Below, piece after piece: positions 19,427 to 28,171 of a stretch of 64,000 nucleotides of DNA. How positions within the stretch are numbered: the stretch's first letter is position 1; every line of letters begins with the position of its first letter. A model generated the notes under the pieces. It was not told the DNA's origin, ran no database searches, and saw nothing but the letters and a program-made list of their open reading frames with translations. Made by a program: the position numbers and the translations under genes. The stretch comes from Pseudomonas sp. R4-35-07. GTDB lineage: Bacteria; Pseudomonadota; Gammaproteobacteria; Pseudomonadales; Pseudomonadaceae. Location of the stretch: positions 5,772,506 through 5,836,505 of the forward strand of contig NZ_CP027732.1 in the NCBI RefSeq assembly GCF_003852235.1, written 5' to 3'.

Positions 19427-20866
19427 ATGGATTTTTTTGGCCCGCACCTGCTCGCCTACTTCATTGCCACGCTGCATTTTTTCGGGAGCCTCGCCGCGAT
19501 CCATGCGGTACTGACCGTCAGGACCGCCCAAGGCTCGATTGCCTGGGCGTTGTCGCTGATGTTCATGCCTTACCTCACACTGATTCCCTACCTGATTTTC
19601 GGCCGCAGCACCTTCGACGCCTACATCCAGGCGCGTCGCCAGGCCAACCAGGAAATGCACACGGCCATCGCCGAATTGAACTGGCGCCCCTGGGTCGAGG
19701 AGGCGCTGGCCGCGCGCAATTCCAATGCCTACGCCTCTTTGCGCGCCATGCCCAAATTGGGCCGCATGCCCTGTCTGGCCAATAACCAGGTGCAGTTGCT
19801 GATTAACGGCGACGCCACCTTCAGCGCAATCTTCGAGGCCATCGGCAGCGCAAAAACCGCTGTGCTGTTCCAGTTCTTCATCATTCATGACGATGAACTC
19901 GGTCGCCAACTGCACAGGTTGCTCACGGCAAAAGCGGCCGAAGGCGTGGATATTTACGTGCTCTACGACCGCATCGGCAGCCACGCCCTGCCCCATCGTT
20001 ATGTGCAGTCGCTGCGCGACGCGGGTGTCAACGTCAAAGCCTTCGCCACCCGCAGCGGCTGGCTGAATCGCTTTCAGGTCAACTTTCGCAACCACCGCAA
20101 GATCGTGGTGGTGGACGGCATCACCGGGTTTGTCGGCGGGCACAATGTGGGCGATGAATACCTCGGTAAAAAGCCGCCCCTGTCGCCATGGCGCGATACC
20201 CATGTGCAGGTCACCGGCCCGGTGGTGGCGTGCTTGCAAGAGTCGTTTGCCGAAGACTGGTTCTGGGCCGCACGCGAACTGCCACCCCTGATTCTGCCGG
20301 ACGCTTACCCCGAGAATGGCGTGCTCTGCCAATTGCTCGCCAGCGGCCCGGCCGACGCGTATGAAACTTGCTCGCTGTTTTTCGTCGAGGCCATTCACGC
20401 CGCGACCGAACGCGTGTGGATCACAAGCCCGTATTTCATTCCCGACGAAGCCGTATTCGCCGCCCTGCGCCTGGCGGTCTTGCGCGGGGTCGACGTACGC
20501 CTGTTACTGCCATCGCGCCCTGATCACCGTATCGTCTACGCCGCCTCCAGCCTTTACGCGATCGAAGCGGTACGCGCCGGCGTGCGAGTGTTCCGCTATA
20601 CGCCGGGCTTTCTGCATCAGAAGGTGGTGCTGGTGGACAGCGAAATCAGCGCCATTGGCAGTGCGAACATGGACAACCGTTCGTTCCGGCTCAATTTCGA
20701 AGTGATGTTGCTGACGGTCGATGAAGCCTTCGCCAAACAGGTGGAACGGATGCTGCTGGACGACTTCGCCCTGGCCCATGAAGTCAGCCAGGAGGAAAGC
20801 CGCGAAACCCGGCGCCTGCAACAGCTGGGCATGCGCGTGGCGCGCTTGATCTCGCCGATTCTGTAA
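19427..20866 (+). CDS. cls: Cardiolipin synthase A
   Basis: Inner-membrane phospholipase-D-family enzyme that joins two phosphatidylglycerols into cardiolipin and glycerol. At 479 residues it matches the ClsA length. Two N-terminal membrane helices (about 8-28 and 38-58) precede two HKD catalytic motifs, HRKIVVVDG at 223 and HQKVVLVDS at 397. The start at 19427 has GGAG 11 bases upstream; the ATG at 19418 is too close to it. A REP palindrome right after the stop may end the transcript. Confidence 0.95.
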   Translation: MDFFGPHLLAYFIATLHFFGSLAAIHAVLTVRTAQGSIAWALSLMFMPYLTLIPYLIFGRSTFDAYIQARRQANQEMHTAIAELNWRPWVEEALAARNSNAYASLRAMPKLGRMPCLANNQVQLLINGDATFSAIFEAIGSAKTAVLFQFFIIHDDELGRQLHRLLTAKAAEGVDIYVLYDRIGSHALPHRYVQSLRDAGVNVKAFATRSGWLNRFQVNFRNHRKIVVVDGITGFVGGHNVGDEYLGKKPPLSPWRDTHVQVTGPVVACLQESFAEDWFWAARELPPLILPDAYPENGVLCQLLASGPADAYETCSLFFVEAIHAATERVWITSPYFIPDEAVFAALRLAVLRGVDVRLLLPSRPDHRIVYAASSLYAIEAVRAGVRVFRYTPGFLHQKVVLVDSEISAIGSANMDNRSFRLNFEVMLLTVDEAFAKQVERMLLDDFALAHEVSQEESRETRRLQQLGMRVARLISPIL

Positions 20867-20902
20867 CAAATGTGGGAGGGGGCAAGCCCCCTCCCACATT
20901 TG
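20867..20902. repeat. REP palindrome after cls
   Basis: A perfect inverted repeat: 17 bases, an AA centre, then the exact complement. It starts on the base after the cls stop. It is a collapsed REP doublet and probably works as a two-way transcript end for the convergent cls and cfa genes. Confidence 0.92.
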
Positions 20903-20928
20903 GTCCTTCAGTGTTCTGAAGAAACGGG

Positions 20929-22113
20929 TCAGCGGTAGATATCCTCCCGCGTCCACGGCAGTTCATGGCTGCCATCGGCATGGGGTTTTACCGCCAGGAT
21001 CTGATGCAGGTTGATCCAACCCCGCGCAAAGGCATAGGCGCAACCCGCCAGGTACAGGCGCCAGATACGCAAGGCGTGCTCCGGCACCATCTTCGCCGCT
21101 GCTTCGAGGTTGTCCTCCAGGCGCTCGCTCCAATGGTCCAGCGTACGGGCGTAGTGCAGGCGCAGGCTTTCGACGTCCACCACTTCCAGCCCGACTTCGC
21201 TGATTTCGGCCGTCATCATCGCCAGGTGCGGCAGCTCGCCGTTGGGGAACACGTAGCGCTCGATAAAGTCCCCGGCGCCACGGCCCACGGGACGGCCGTC
21301 GGTGTGTTTGGCAGTAATGCCATGGTTCATCACCAGACCGCCCTCACGCACGGCGCCGTGCAGAATCTGACAGTATTGCGCCAGGTTGGCGTGGCCGACA
21401 TGTTCGAACATGCCCACGCTCACCACTTTGTCGAAACGGCCGTCCTGAGGCAGGTCGCGGTAGTCGAGCAGCTGCAGGTCGACCTGGTCCTCCAGGCCTT
21501 CGGCCTTCACCCGCTCCTGGGCCAGGGCCAGTTGTTCCTTGCTCAAGGTAATCCCAAACACCTTGACCCCGAATTCCCGCGCCGCAAACCGCGCCAGCCC
21601 GCCCCATCCACATCCCACATCGAGCAGATACTCACCCGGCTGCAGCCGCAATTTGCGGCACAGATGGCGGAATTTGTCTTGTTGGGCCTGGTCGATGGAC
21701 TCGCTGCCGGTTTCGAAATAACCGCAGGAATACACCATGTCCTGGTCCAGCCATAGCTGGTAGAACTCGTTGGACAGGTCGTAATGGTAGGAAATGGCCG
21801 CCGCGTCGGTCGCCTTGTCGTGGATCGAGCGCACCGGCCGAGGGCCATCGTCGTCTTCGATCAAGGCGTGACTCAACTCGTCACATACCCTGATCACCTC
21901 GGCGATGGAGCCTTCCAGCTCCAGTTTGCCCTCGACGAAGGCTTCGCCCAGGGCGTCGAGCGTGGGATGGGTCAGTTGTGAGACGACCGTAGGGTCCTTG
22001 ACCACGATGGTCACACTGGGCTCGGGGCCCAGGTTGAATTCATGGCCGTCCCAGAGTCGAAGACGCAGCGGTAGCTGAAGATTCTGTAAGGCCGGTGGAA
22101 GTTGCGCGAGCAT
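20929..22113 (-). CDS. cfa: Cyclopropane-fatty-acyl-phospholipid synthase
   Basis: S-adenosylmethionine-dependent enzyme that adds a methylene bridge to unsaturated acyl chains of membrane phospholipids, usually in stationary phase. It has 394 residues, with an N-terminal lipid-binding domain (1-110), a SAM-binding motif LDVGCGWGGL (about 168-177), and the VGMFEHVG and ERYVFPNGELP segments of the active site. A GGGGGGA ribosome site precedes the ATG. It lies downstream of the bufferin genes on the same strand with an 89-base gap, so it may be read from its own promoter. Confidence 0.95.
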   Translation of the reverse strand: MLAQLPPALQNLQLPLRLRLWDGHEFNLGPEPSVTIVVKDPTVVSQLTHPTLDALGEAFVEGKLELEGSIAEVIRVCDELSHALIEDDDGPRPVRSIHDKATDAAAISYHYDLSNEFYQLWLDQDMVYSCGYFETGSESIDQAQQDKFRHLCRKLRLQPGEYLLDVGCGWGGLARFAAREFGVKVFGITLSKEQLALAQERVKAEGLEDQVDLQLLDYRDLPQDGRFDKVVSVGMFEHVGHANLAQYCQILHGAVREGGLVMNHGITAKHTDGRPVGRGAGDFIERYVFPNGELPHLAMMTAEISEVGLEVVDVESLRLHYARTLDHWSERLEDNLEAAAKMVPEHALRIWRLYLAGCAYAFARGWINLHQILAVKPHADGSHELPWTREDIYR

Positions 22114-22202
22114 GAGTAGTCCCCCCTTGTTTCAGACGTCTGCTGTGAGGGTAGACCATCCAAAATAAAGTAGGAAGCTATCGATTAAATAACTGCCTGC
22201 CA

Positions 22203-22988
22203 TTAAGCCCGACGCTCGAGCAACCCGTCCTGGATCCACTGTTTCAACCATGTGGCCGCTTGCAGTGGCGCACCCTCTTCATAAGTGACTGCCAACTCGA
22301 CGCACAGTTCTGAAAAGTTCCAGCTGCTGGCGGTCATGCCTATCAGGGCGTGGGCTTCGGCGGGCTCGAGACTGCGATAACGACACAGGTTCTGATGGCG
22401 CCACACCAGGCAGACCTGCGCCAGGTCCAGCGCCTGGCTGCCGGGAAAGTCCGATTCATCCTTATTGGCCCGCCAGATGCCCAGCGTGTTGAAACGGCAC
22501 GTTAGCTGCTGCACTGAAGGCACCAGCGATACGCGCAATGCCGGCCAGTCTTCAGGCGCCAGTTGCGCCATATGGTCGAGGGTCAGCGGCTCGCCCGCAG
22601 GCGCGTCGAATGCCAGGGTGAATGCCCACTCCAGCCGCGCCAGTTCCGCCAGCGGGACACTTTGTTCGGCCATCAGGTGCTCAAGAATAAACCCTGCAAA
22701 ACGCTCACCCAGCCACCGCAGGCTGTAATGGGCCGAGGGATAACGACGAATATACGCTTGGCTCAGCGCGGCAAACTCATCATCGCCCAGCCAATACCGG
22801 ATGGCGGCAAAGTCGTGACGTAATACGTCCTGCAATCGGGACAGGTAGGCGTTGTGATAAATCGCCAGGCCCGTGTCCACATCCAGCGTCGGCCCGCCAA
22901 GCAAGGTGGCGGCAAAGCCACTGTCGGCGGTGCAGGTTTCAGACAGCAGATGTGCCTCGAACGCCCGTTGCCAATCGATCAAGCGCAT
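22203..22988 (-). CDS. bufC: BufC/HvfC partner protein (DUF2063, DNA-binding domain-like)
   Basis: A 261-residue protein of the DUF2063 family (residues 1-100 carry the MRLIDWQRAFEAHLL and GLAIYHNAYLSRLQDVLRHDF signatures). In bufferin and methanobactin-like clusters this protein binds the precursor peptide and presents it to the DUF692 enzyme. Its start overlaps the bufB stop by 10 bases, indicating translational coupling. It is the last gene of the cluster; no DoxX-family (BufD) gene follows, unlike the four-gene layout known elsewhere. Confidence 0.87.
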   Translation of the reverse strand: MRLIDWQRAFEAHLLSETCTADSGFAATLLGGPTLDVDTGLAIYHNAYLSRLQDVLRHDFAAIRYWLGDDEFAALSQAYIRRYPSAHYSLRWLGERFAGFILEHLMAEQSVPLAELARLEWAFTLAFDAPAGEPLTLDHMAQLAPEDWPALRVSLVPSVQQLTCRFNTLGIWRANKDESDFPGSQALDLAQVCLVWRHQNLCRYRSLEPAEAHALIGMTASSWNFSELCVELAVTYEEGAPLQAATWLKQWIQDGLLERRA

Positions 22989-23824
22989 AGCGACCGCCTG
23001 GCCAACGCAGTGGCACCCAGTTCCCGGGCCTTGTTCAATTCAGCCAGCAGCACTTCGAACGGCGGGAAATGATCGTCGCGCTCCAACAGCGTCGAGACCG
23101 GCCCCAGATGTTCCAGCGTGCGCTGATAGAGCGCCCACACCGGATCGCACACCGGCTGATCGTGGGTATCGACCACGTAGTCGCCGTAGTCCCTATGCCC
23201 CGCCAGATGCAGCTGGCGAATGCTTTCAGGCGGCAGGTTGCGAATGAACGTCCAGGCATCGAATCCGTGATTACGCGAGCTGACGTACACATTGTTCACG
23301 TCCAGCAGCAATTGGCATCCGGTCAGATGCGCCAGGGCATTGAGAAATTGCCACTCAGTGAATTCATCGGCCTTGGAGCGCACATAGCTGGAGACGTTTT
23401 CCAGCACCAGCGGGCGTTGCAACACGTCCTGCACCTGAAGCACGCGACCGGCCACGTGGTACAGGCTTTCTTCGGTGTACGGCAGGGGCAGCAGGTCATG
23501 CAACTGGTGTGCGCTGCCACGGCTCCAGCACAGGTGATCGGAAATCCAGGCTGGCTGGATGCGCTCGGCCAGGGCCTTTATCTGCTTGAGATAAGCGGTG
23601 TCGATGGCATGGGGCCCGCCGATCGATAACGACACGCCGTGCATCACCAAGGGGTAGCGTTCGGCTATGGCGTCCAGGTAATACAAGGCCTTGCCGCCCT
23701 GCACCAGATAATTCTCGGAGATCACTTCGAACCAATCCACTGCAGGGGATTGGGCAAGGATCTGTTCATAGTATTCGTGACGCAAACCCAGGCCGTAACC
23801 CAGGGAGGGAAGAGAACGGGTCAT
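22979..23824 (-). CDS. bufB: BufB, DUF692 multinuclear iron enzyme (MNIO) that modifies the bufferin peptide
   Basis: A TIM-barrel, multinuclear non-heme iron oxidase of the DUF692 family; 281 residues. Family members convert Cys residues of a precursor peptide into heterocycles that bind copper. Conserved metal-site segments visible here are LGLRHEYYEQIL, FEVISENYL, LSIGGPHAID, WISDHLCW, LVLENVSSYV, LLLDVNNVYVSSRNHGFD and LAGHRDYGDYVVDTHDQPV. There are two adjacent ATGs; the second (23824) has better spacing from AGGAG. It lies 63 bases after bufA, with a strong hairpin in that gap. Confidence 0.92.
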   Translation of the reverse strand: MTRSLPSLGYGLGLRHEYYEQILAQSPAVDWFEVISENYLVQGGKALYYLDAIAERYPLVMHGVSLSIGGPHAIDTAYLKQIKALAERIQPAWISDHLCWSRGSAHQLHDLLPLPYTEESLYHVAGRVLQVQDVLQRPLVLENVSSYVRSKADEFTEWQFLNALAHLTGCQLLLDVNNVYVSSRNHGFDAWTFIRNLPPESIRQLHLAGHRDYGDYVVDTHDQPVCDPVWALYQRTLEHLGPVSTLLERDDHFPPFEVLLAELNKARELGATALARRSLCA

Positions 23825-23844
23825 CATGCGCTCCTGGAAAGTGT

Positions 23845-23870
23845 CCGCAGCGGCGCGAGGTCCGCTGCGG
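23845..23870 (-). promoter_or_regulatory. Hairpin in the bufA-bufB gap
   Basis: The 9-base arms CCGCAGCGG and CCGCTGCGG are perfect complements around an 8-base loop. There is no T run, so it is not a classical terminator. In this position it could protect the bufA message or reduce read-through, giving more precursor peptide than enzyme. Confidence 0.65.
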
Positions 23871-23887
23871 TTGCACTCGCGTGTCGG

Positions 23888-24139
23888 TTACTCGCCGACT
23901 TTGCCACCGGCCTTGTCGCACTCAGCCTTGGTCATGGCCTTGAAGCCGTGGCCCTTGCACTCCGCCTGGCCTTTGCAGGCGTTTTCAGCGGTTTTGCAAT
24001 CGTTCATGCCTTTGCAGGACGTGACACCGTAGCAATGAACCGGAGCGTCGGCGGCCTGTACCTGGGTGGCGACGCCGGCAAACATGGAGGCCGCAGCGAT
24101 AGCCAGGGCAGCACCGGAAACGGCGTGTTTGATATTCAT
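23888..24139 (-). CDS. bufA: BufA precursor peptide (DUF2282), bufferin-type copper metallophore
   Basis: An 83-residue exported precursor. Residues 1-29 are a Sec signal ending VQA, and the core has six Cys at 36, 42, 48, 55, 61 and 74, within the family words [22 protein letters not shown] and [11 protein letters not shown]. In characterised BufA1 peptides some of these Cys are converted to thiooxazole rings that bind copper in the periplasm. The ATG at 24139 follows AGGA and begins the signal; an upstream start at 24199 would spoil it. It lies 116 bases downstream of the ATPase gene, so it may have its own promoter. Confidence 0.9.
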   Translation of the reverse strand: MNIKHAVSGAALAIAAASMFAGVATQVQAADAPVHCYGVTSCKGMNDCKTAENACKGQAECKGHGFKAMTKAECDKAGGKVGE

Positions 24140-24255
24140 TGTGTAGTCCTCATCGGTCAGTGGTGATGCCGGTCTGAGCGGATTGCCCAGTCTCGACACA
24201 CCACTAGAGTGAGGCGCCCTTTTAGCGTTACAGCCCGGTACGAAGTTTTCTGAAA

Positions 24256-26142
24256 TTATTCGTCAAGCTTCAACAGCGGCTCCTGAAAACGCAGCAATCG
24301 CCCGGCGTTACCCAGTACCAGCAAGGTGCTGAGGTTATGCAACACCGCTGCGATCATGGCTCCGGCGGCGCCCAGCCAGCCGAAGGCGGCGAACACCACG
24401 ATGGCCAGCGTCCAGCCCAGGCCGATGATCACATTCACCTGCAAGGTGTGCCGGCACTGGCGGCTCAAGCGCACGCAGGTGCCCAGGCGGCGCAGGTCGC
24501 TGCCGATCAACACCACGTCTGCCGAGGCCAGCGCGATATCGGCACCGCCCGCGCCCATCGCCACGCCGACCACACCGGCTTTGAGGGCAAGGGAGTCGTT
24601 GATGCCATCCCCCACCACCATCGGCCGGAAACCGCTGCCGATCTCCCCCAGCACACGGTTGAGTTTGTCTTCCGGCAGCGCTTGGGCCTGGACCTCAGCG
24701 ATGCCCACATTCACGGCCAGGCTGTCGGCCACGCTCTGGCGGTCGCCGGTGAGCAGCAACTGGCGACCCAGCCCCAGCTCGCGCAGTTCCTGCAGGGCCT
24801 GGCGCGCCTCGGGTTTGACGCTATCGGCCAGCAGCAGCCAGGCCAGGAACTGTCCGTTCAGCGCCAGCCCGGCAATCGGGCCGTCATGGTTGGGCACGGC
24901 GGTCGTGGCGATAGCCAGCTGCTCGAACAGTTCGGGACGGCCCAGCGCCGCTTCGCCCTGTTCAGTGTGCGCAACGACACCGAGTCCCTGGCGCTCGCGA
25001 ATATCGGTCAGCACCACGCGCTGTTGCTGTGTCGCCAACCCCGCCAATGCACGGCTGACCGGATGGCTGCTGGCCGCACCGAGGCTGGCCGCCAGGTTGA
25101 GCAAGGCCTGGCGATCGGTAGACACGGTTTCGATGGACTGCAGGCGCAAGGTGCCGAAGGTCAAGGTACCGGTCTTGTCGATAACCAGTGAAGTGAGGTC
25201 CGCCAGCTCTTCCAGAAACGCCGAGCTGCGAATCAGAATGCCGTGCCGTGCAGCGACCGCGATCCCGGCGATTGCGGTAGCCGGCGCCGACAACACCAAC
25301 GCACACGGGCACGCCGCCACCAGCACGGCCAGCATCGCCTGGGCGTCGTTGGTGACGAACCAGGTGACCGCCGCCAACAACAGCACCAACACCATGTAGC
25401 TACCGGCATAACGCTCCAGCAACCGGGTGATCGGTGGCTTGGAACGTTCGGCGTTCTGCATCAGCGCAATCACTTTGCCCAGGGTCGACTCATTGCCCGT
25501 GCGCGTCACTTCAAGGCGCAGCAGGCCGTCCAGGTTGATCGCCCCGCCAAACACCTGCACGCCCACGCTGGCTTCCAACGGTACCGATTCACCGGTGATC
25601 GGCGCGGTGTCCAGGCTGGCCTGGCCCGACAGCACCACGCCGTCGGCCGGCACGCGGTCGCCGGCGCGCACTTCGACCACATCGCCGGTGTTCAGCGTGC
25701 CGTTATCCACTTCCACAATGCTGCCGTCAGCCTGCACCCGGCGCGCATGGCTGCGCGTGAGTTTACCCAGCGCGTGGATCGCTTCCTGGGAACCGATCAC
25801 GCTGCGCTCTTCAAGCACATGCCCGAAAATCATGATGATCGGCAGCAGCGCTGCGGTCAGCAGATCGCCAGTGGCCCAGGCGCCGATCATCGCCAGCGCG
25901 ATCAATTGGTCAGTGATGCCATGCAGGCTGGGATAGCGCAGGCTGTACCAGGCCGAACGCATCACCGGCACGGCCACCAGCAGCGAGGCCACACCGAGCA
26001 GCAGTTGGCTGACCCCGCTCTGGTCCGCCGCCAGCCAGCGCCATACCAGGCCTAATACGAGTAAACCCAAGGCCAGCATGGCCAGGGTCAATTGCCGGGC
26101 GGCGCTGCGCTGCTCGGCGGAGGTCAGCATGGGTGCGCTCAT
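24256..26142 (-). CDS. P1B-type heavy-metal ATPase without an N-terminal metal-binding domain
   Basis: Inner-membrane ATPase of 628 residues that moves a soft divalent or monovalent metal. Visible motifs are TGES (actuator), CPC in the ion path (278-280), the phosphorylated Asp in DKTGT (322), SHPVSRA in the nucleotide domain and GDGINDS in the hinge. There is no HMA or His-rich N-terminus; the first helix begins near residue 15. The last helix pair reads [17 protein letters not shown], without the Asp expected for classic ZntA-type zinc exporters. Its start overlaps the SPFH gene stop by 4 bases, placing it in the Zur-boxed operon. Confidence 0.9.
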   Translation of the reverse strand: MSAPMLTSAEQRSAARQLTLAMLALGLLVLGLVWRWLAADQSGVSQLLLGVASLLVAVPVMRSAWYSLRYPSLHGITDQLIALAMIGAWATGDLLTAALLPIIMIFGHVLEERSVIGSQEAIHALGKLTRSHARRVQADGSIVEVDNGTLNTGDVVEVRAGDRVPADGVVLSGQASLDTAPITGESVPLEASVGVQVFGGAINLDGLLRLEVTRTGNESTLGKVIALMQNAERSKPPITRLLERYAGSYMVLVLLLAAVTWFVTNDAQAMLAVLVAACPCALVLSAPATAIAGIAVAARHGILIRSSAFLEELADLTSLVIDKTGTLTFGTLRLQSIETVSTDRQALLNLAASLGAASSHPVSRALAGLATQQQRVVLTDIRERQGLGVVAHTEQGEAALGRPELFEQLAIATTAVPNHDGPIAGLALNGQFLAWLLLADSVKPEARQALQELRELGLGRQLLLTGDRQSVADSLAVNVGIAEVQAQALPEDKLNRVLGEIGSGFRPMVVGDGINDSLALKAGVVGVAMGAGGADIALASADVVLIGSDLRRLGTCVRLSRQCRHTLQVNVIIGLGWTLAIVVFAAFGWLGAAGAMIAAVLHNLSTLLVLGNAGRLLRFQEPLLKLDE

Positions 26143-27173
26143 TGTTCGGCTCCCTGAATGATCAAACGGGAGTCGTCTTTAGGATCGACCGTGGTGACGG
26201 AGCCGGCCTGGCCCAGAATCTTCGGCAGGCGCTCGCGGTACAGGCGCAGCAACAGGCCCGGGTCTCGGACTTGCGCCAGGCTGGTGACGGCAGCGGTCTG
26301 CGCCTGGGCATTGGCCAGGCGTTCACTGGCTTGGGCATGGGCGACTTGCACCTGGCGGTCAGCCTCCTGGTTGGCGGTCTGGGTGAGTTTTTCCGCATCG
26401 GTACGCGCGTTGGCCACCGCCTTGTCGGCTTGCTGGCTGGCGGTGAGTACCGCATTGAACGCGTTCACCGCCGGGCCCGGCAGGCTCGATTGCACATCGA
26501 CCCGTGTCACTTCGATGCCCAGGCCCAACCCGCTGGCAGTCAACTGCGCCAAGCGCTTATTGATGCCTTGCACCAAGTCGCCGCGCAGTTTTTCGCGGCG
26601 CTCGGCGGCGCCGTTGTCGGCGCCGATCAGCTCGGGGCGCGCGACCAGGATGGTGTCCAGGTCGCGCGCCGCCGTCAGGGCCACCGCGCTGCGGGTCACC
26701 AGGCGGTCCAACGCCGGCAGCACATGCTCGCCCTGCAACACAAAGGCGTAGGGCTCGGTGACCTTGTAGAACACCCGCACATCCAGCTGCACGATCCCGG
26801 CATCGCCGGTCAGCAAATAGCCGGAACCGGCCAGCGTATCGCTCAGGGGTGTGGCGAAACTGGCCACGCGGTCAGCCTGCACGGCCGCCTCAGAACGCAA
26901 CAGGTTCTCCACCCGACGCTCGATCACCCGGTCTGCCGCCGGCAACAACACCACCTGCTCGAACGGTTGCGGCCAGGCCAGCAGCAGCCCGGCGTTCTGA
27001 ATCCGGTCGAGGGCGCCGAAGTGCAGCACCATGGCGCGGTTCTGCGGGTCGATCTGGCGCACATTGGAAAACGCCCAGGCCAGCGCCGCCAACACGGTGA
27101 CCGCGTACAGCGCCAGGAACGTCAGGCGCCCGGCCTGGATCCAGGGGCTGTCCGGGCTGTCACGCTCACTCAT
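26139..27173 (-). CDS. SPFH/band-7 membrane protein, HflK/HflC-like
   Basis: A 344-residue membrane-anchored SPFH protein with one helix (about 16-38), an SPFH domain (about 40-230) and a long Ala/Gln-rich coiled coil (about 230-300; QQADKAVANARTDAEKL). In E. coli HflK and HflC form a cage around the FtsH protease; the cellular HflK/HflC pair is normally beside hflX, so this is a paralogous set. It overlaps the gene before it and the gene after it by 4 bases each, so a fixed stoichiometry with the ATPase is likely. Confidence 0.85.
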   Translation of the reverse strand: MSERDSPDSPWIQAGRLTFLALYAVTVLAALAWAFSNVRQIDPQNRAMVLHFGALDRIQNAGLLLAWPQPFEQVVLLPAADRVIERRVENLLRSEAAVQADRVASFATPLSDTLAGSGYLLTGDAGIVQLDVRVFYKVTEPYAFVLQGEHVLPALDRLVTRSAVALTAARDLDTILVARPELIGADNGAAERREKLRGDLVQGINKRLAQLTASGLGLGIEVTRVDVQSSLPGPAVNAFNAVLTASQQADKAVANARTDAEKLTQTANQEADRQVQVAHAQASERLANAQAQTAAVTSLAQVRDPGLLLRLYRERLPKILGQAGSVTTVDPKDDSRLIIQGAEQ

Positions 27174-28159
27174 GGCTGCACATCCTTGGGCCCATCCACC
27201 AGCGCGCGGAACGGCGCGGCATCGGTGCGCAGGATGATTTTGGTGCCCGGCGTCACCACGGTGCCCAAGGTATCCAGCGAGCGCAGCAGGTTGTACAGCT
27301 GCGGATTACCCGCGTAGGCGCGTCCATAAATCTGCGCTGCTTCAACCCGCGATTGCGCTTCGATATCAGCGGCTTTCACCGTGGCATCGGCTTGCATGAT
27401 CCGTGCATCACGTTCGGCCGCCGAGCGGATCTGCGCCGCCTCACGCTTGCCCACGGCGGTGCGCTCGGTGGCGATGGTTTCACGTTCGGCGCGCATGCGG
27501 TCGACCGTGGCGGTGAGGGTCACCGACGGCAAGGTCAGCCGTTCGACACCGACCTGGGCGACGCGTACGCCATAGGTGGCCAGCAATTGCTGATCGATCT
27601 GCTGGCGCAGTTGGGCTTCGAAATCGGCGATGCGCACCTGGTTGGCGTCGGTATTGATCAGGCTGGACAGGTCAAAACTGGCCGCCGTGGTTTCCAGCGC
27701 CGAACCGACGAAGGTACGGATCTGCCGCGCCGCTTCATCCGGCTGGTTCTGCACCGCGCGCATGAAGCGTTGCACATTGTCGGTATCGCCCTGCACCTGC
27801 CACGCTACGTAGGCCTGCACGATGATCCGCAGGCCATCGCGGGTGCCGACATCCTGCAGCCCGCTGGAAGTGGTGCGCAGGCGCAGGTCAACCGGAATCG
27901 CCGCTTCAAACGGCGCCGGCCAGCGCCAGCCCAGGCCCGGTTTCAGCAGCACCCGCACCGGGTTGCCGAAACGGGTAATCACCGTGGCCTCGCCGGAGCG
28001 CACCTGCACCAGGCTCGCCGCCGCGATGGCAAACAGCACCAGCACTGCCGCCCAGGCCATACGCCGCCAGGGGAAAGGGCTGTCTGCCTGTTCATCGCCA
28101 TGATGGTGATGGTGGCCGTGATGATGGTGATGACCGTGATCGTGAGAATGAGCGCTCAA
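27170..28159 (-). CDS. HflC-like SPFH protein with a His-rich N-terminal tail
   Basis: A 329-residue SPFH protein. The first 20 residues contain 13 His (positions 4, 6, 8, 10-14 and 16-20), a likely metal-binding tail on the cytosolic side, followed by one membrane helix (about 33-52), the SPFH domain (about 55-235; VITRFGNPVRVLLKPGLGWRWPAPF) and a coiled coil with KREAAQIRSAAERDARI. A His-rich tail is not a usual HflC feature and fits a zinc-linked role. Middle gene of the SPFH trio; 12-base gap from the first. Confidence 0.88.
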   Translation of the reverse strand: MSAHSHDHGHHHHHGHHHHHGDEQADSPFPWRRMAWAAVLVLFAIAAASLVQVRSGEATVITRFGNPVRVLLKPGLGWRWPAPFEAAIPVDLRLRTTSSGLQDVGTRDGLRIIVQAYVAWQVQGDTDNVQRFMRAVQNQPDEAARQIRTFVGSALETTAASFDLSSLINTDANQVRIADFEAQLRQQIDQQLLATYGVRVAQVGVERLTLPSVTLTATVDRMRAERETIATERTAVGKREAAQIRSAAERDARIMQADATVKAADIEAQSRVEAAQIYGRAYAGNPQLYNLLRSLDTLGTVVTPGTKIILRTDAAPFRALVDGPKDVQP

Positions 28160-28171
28160 CAGACAGACTCC

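Noticed and set aside
24140..24255. ECF-type promoter before bufA (GTAACG ... GTCGA)
   Set aside because: The distance between the two elements is too long for a standard ECF promoter, so I do not call it.
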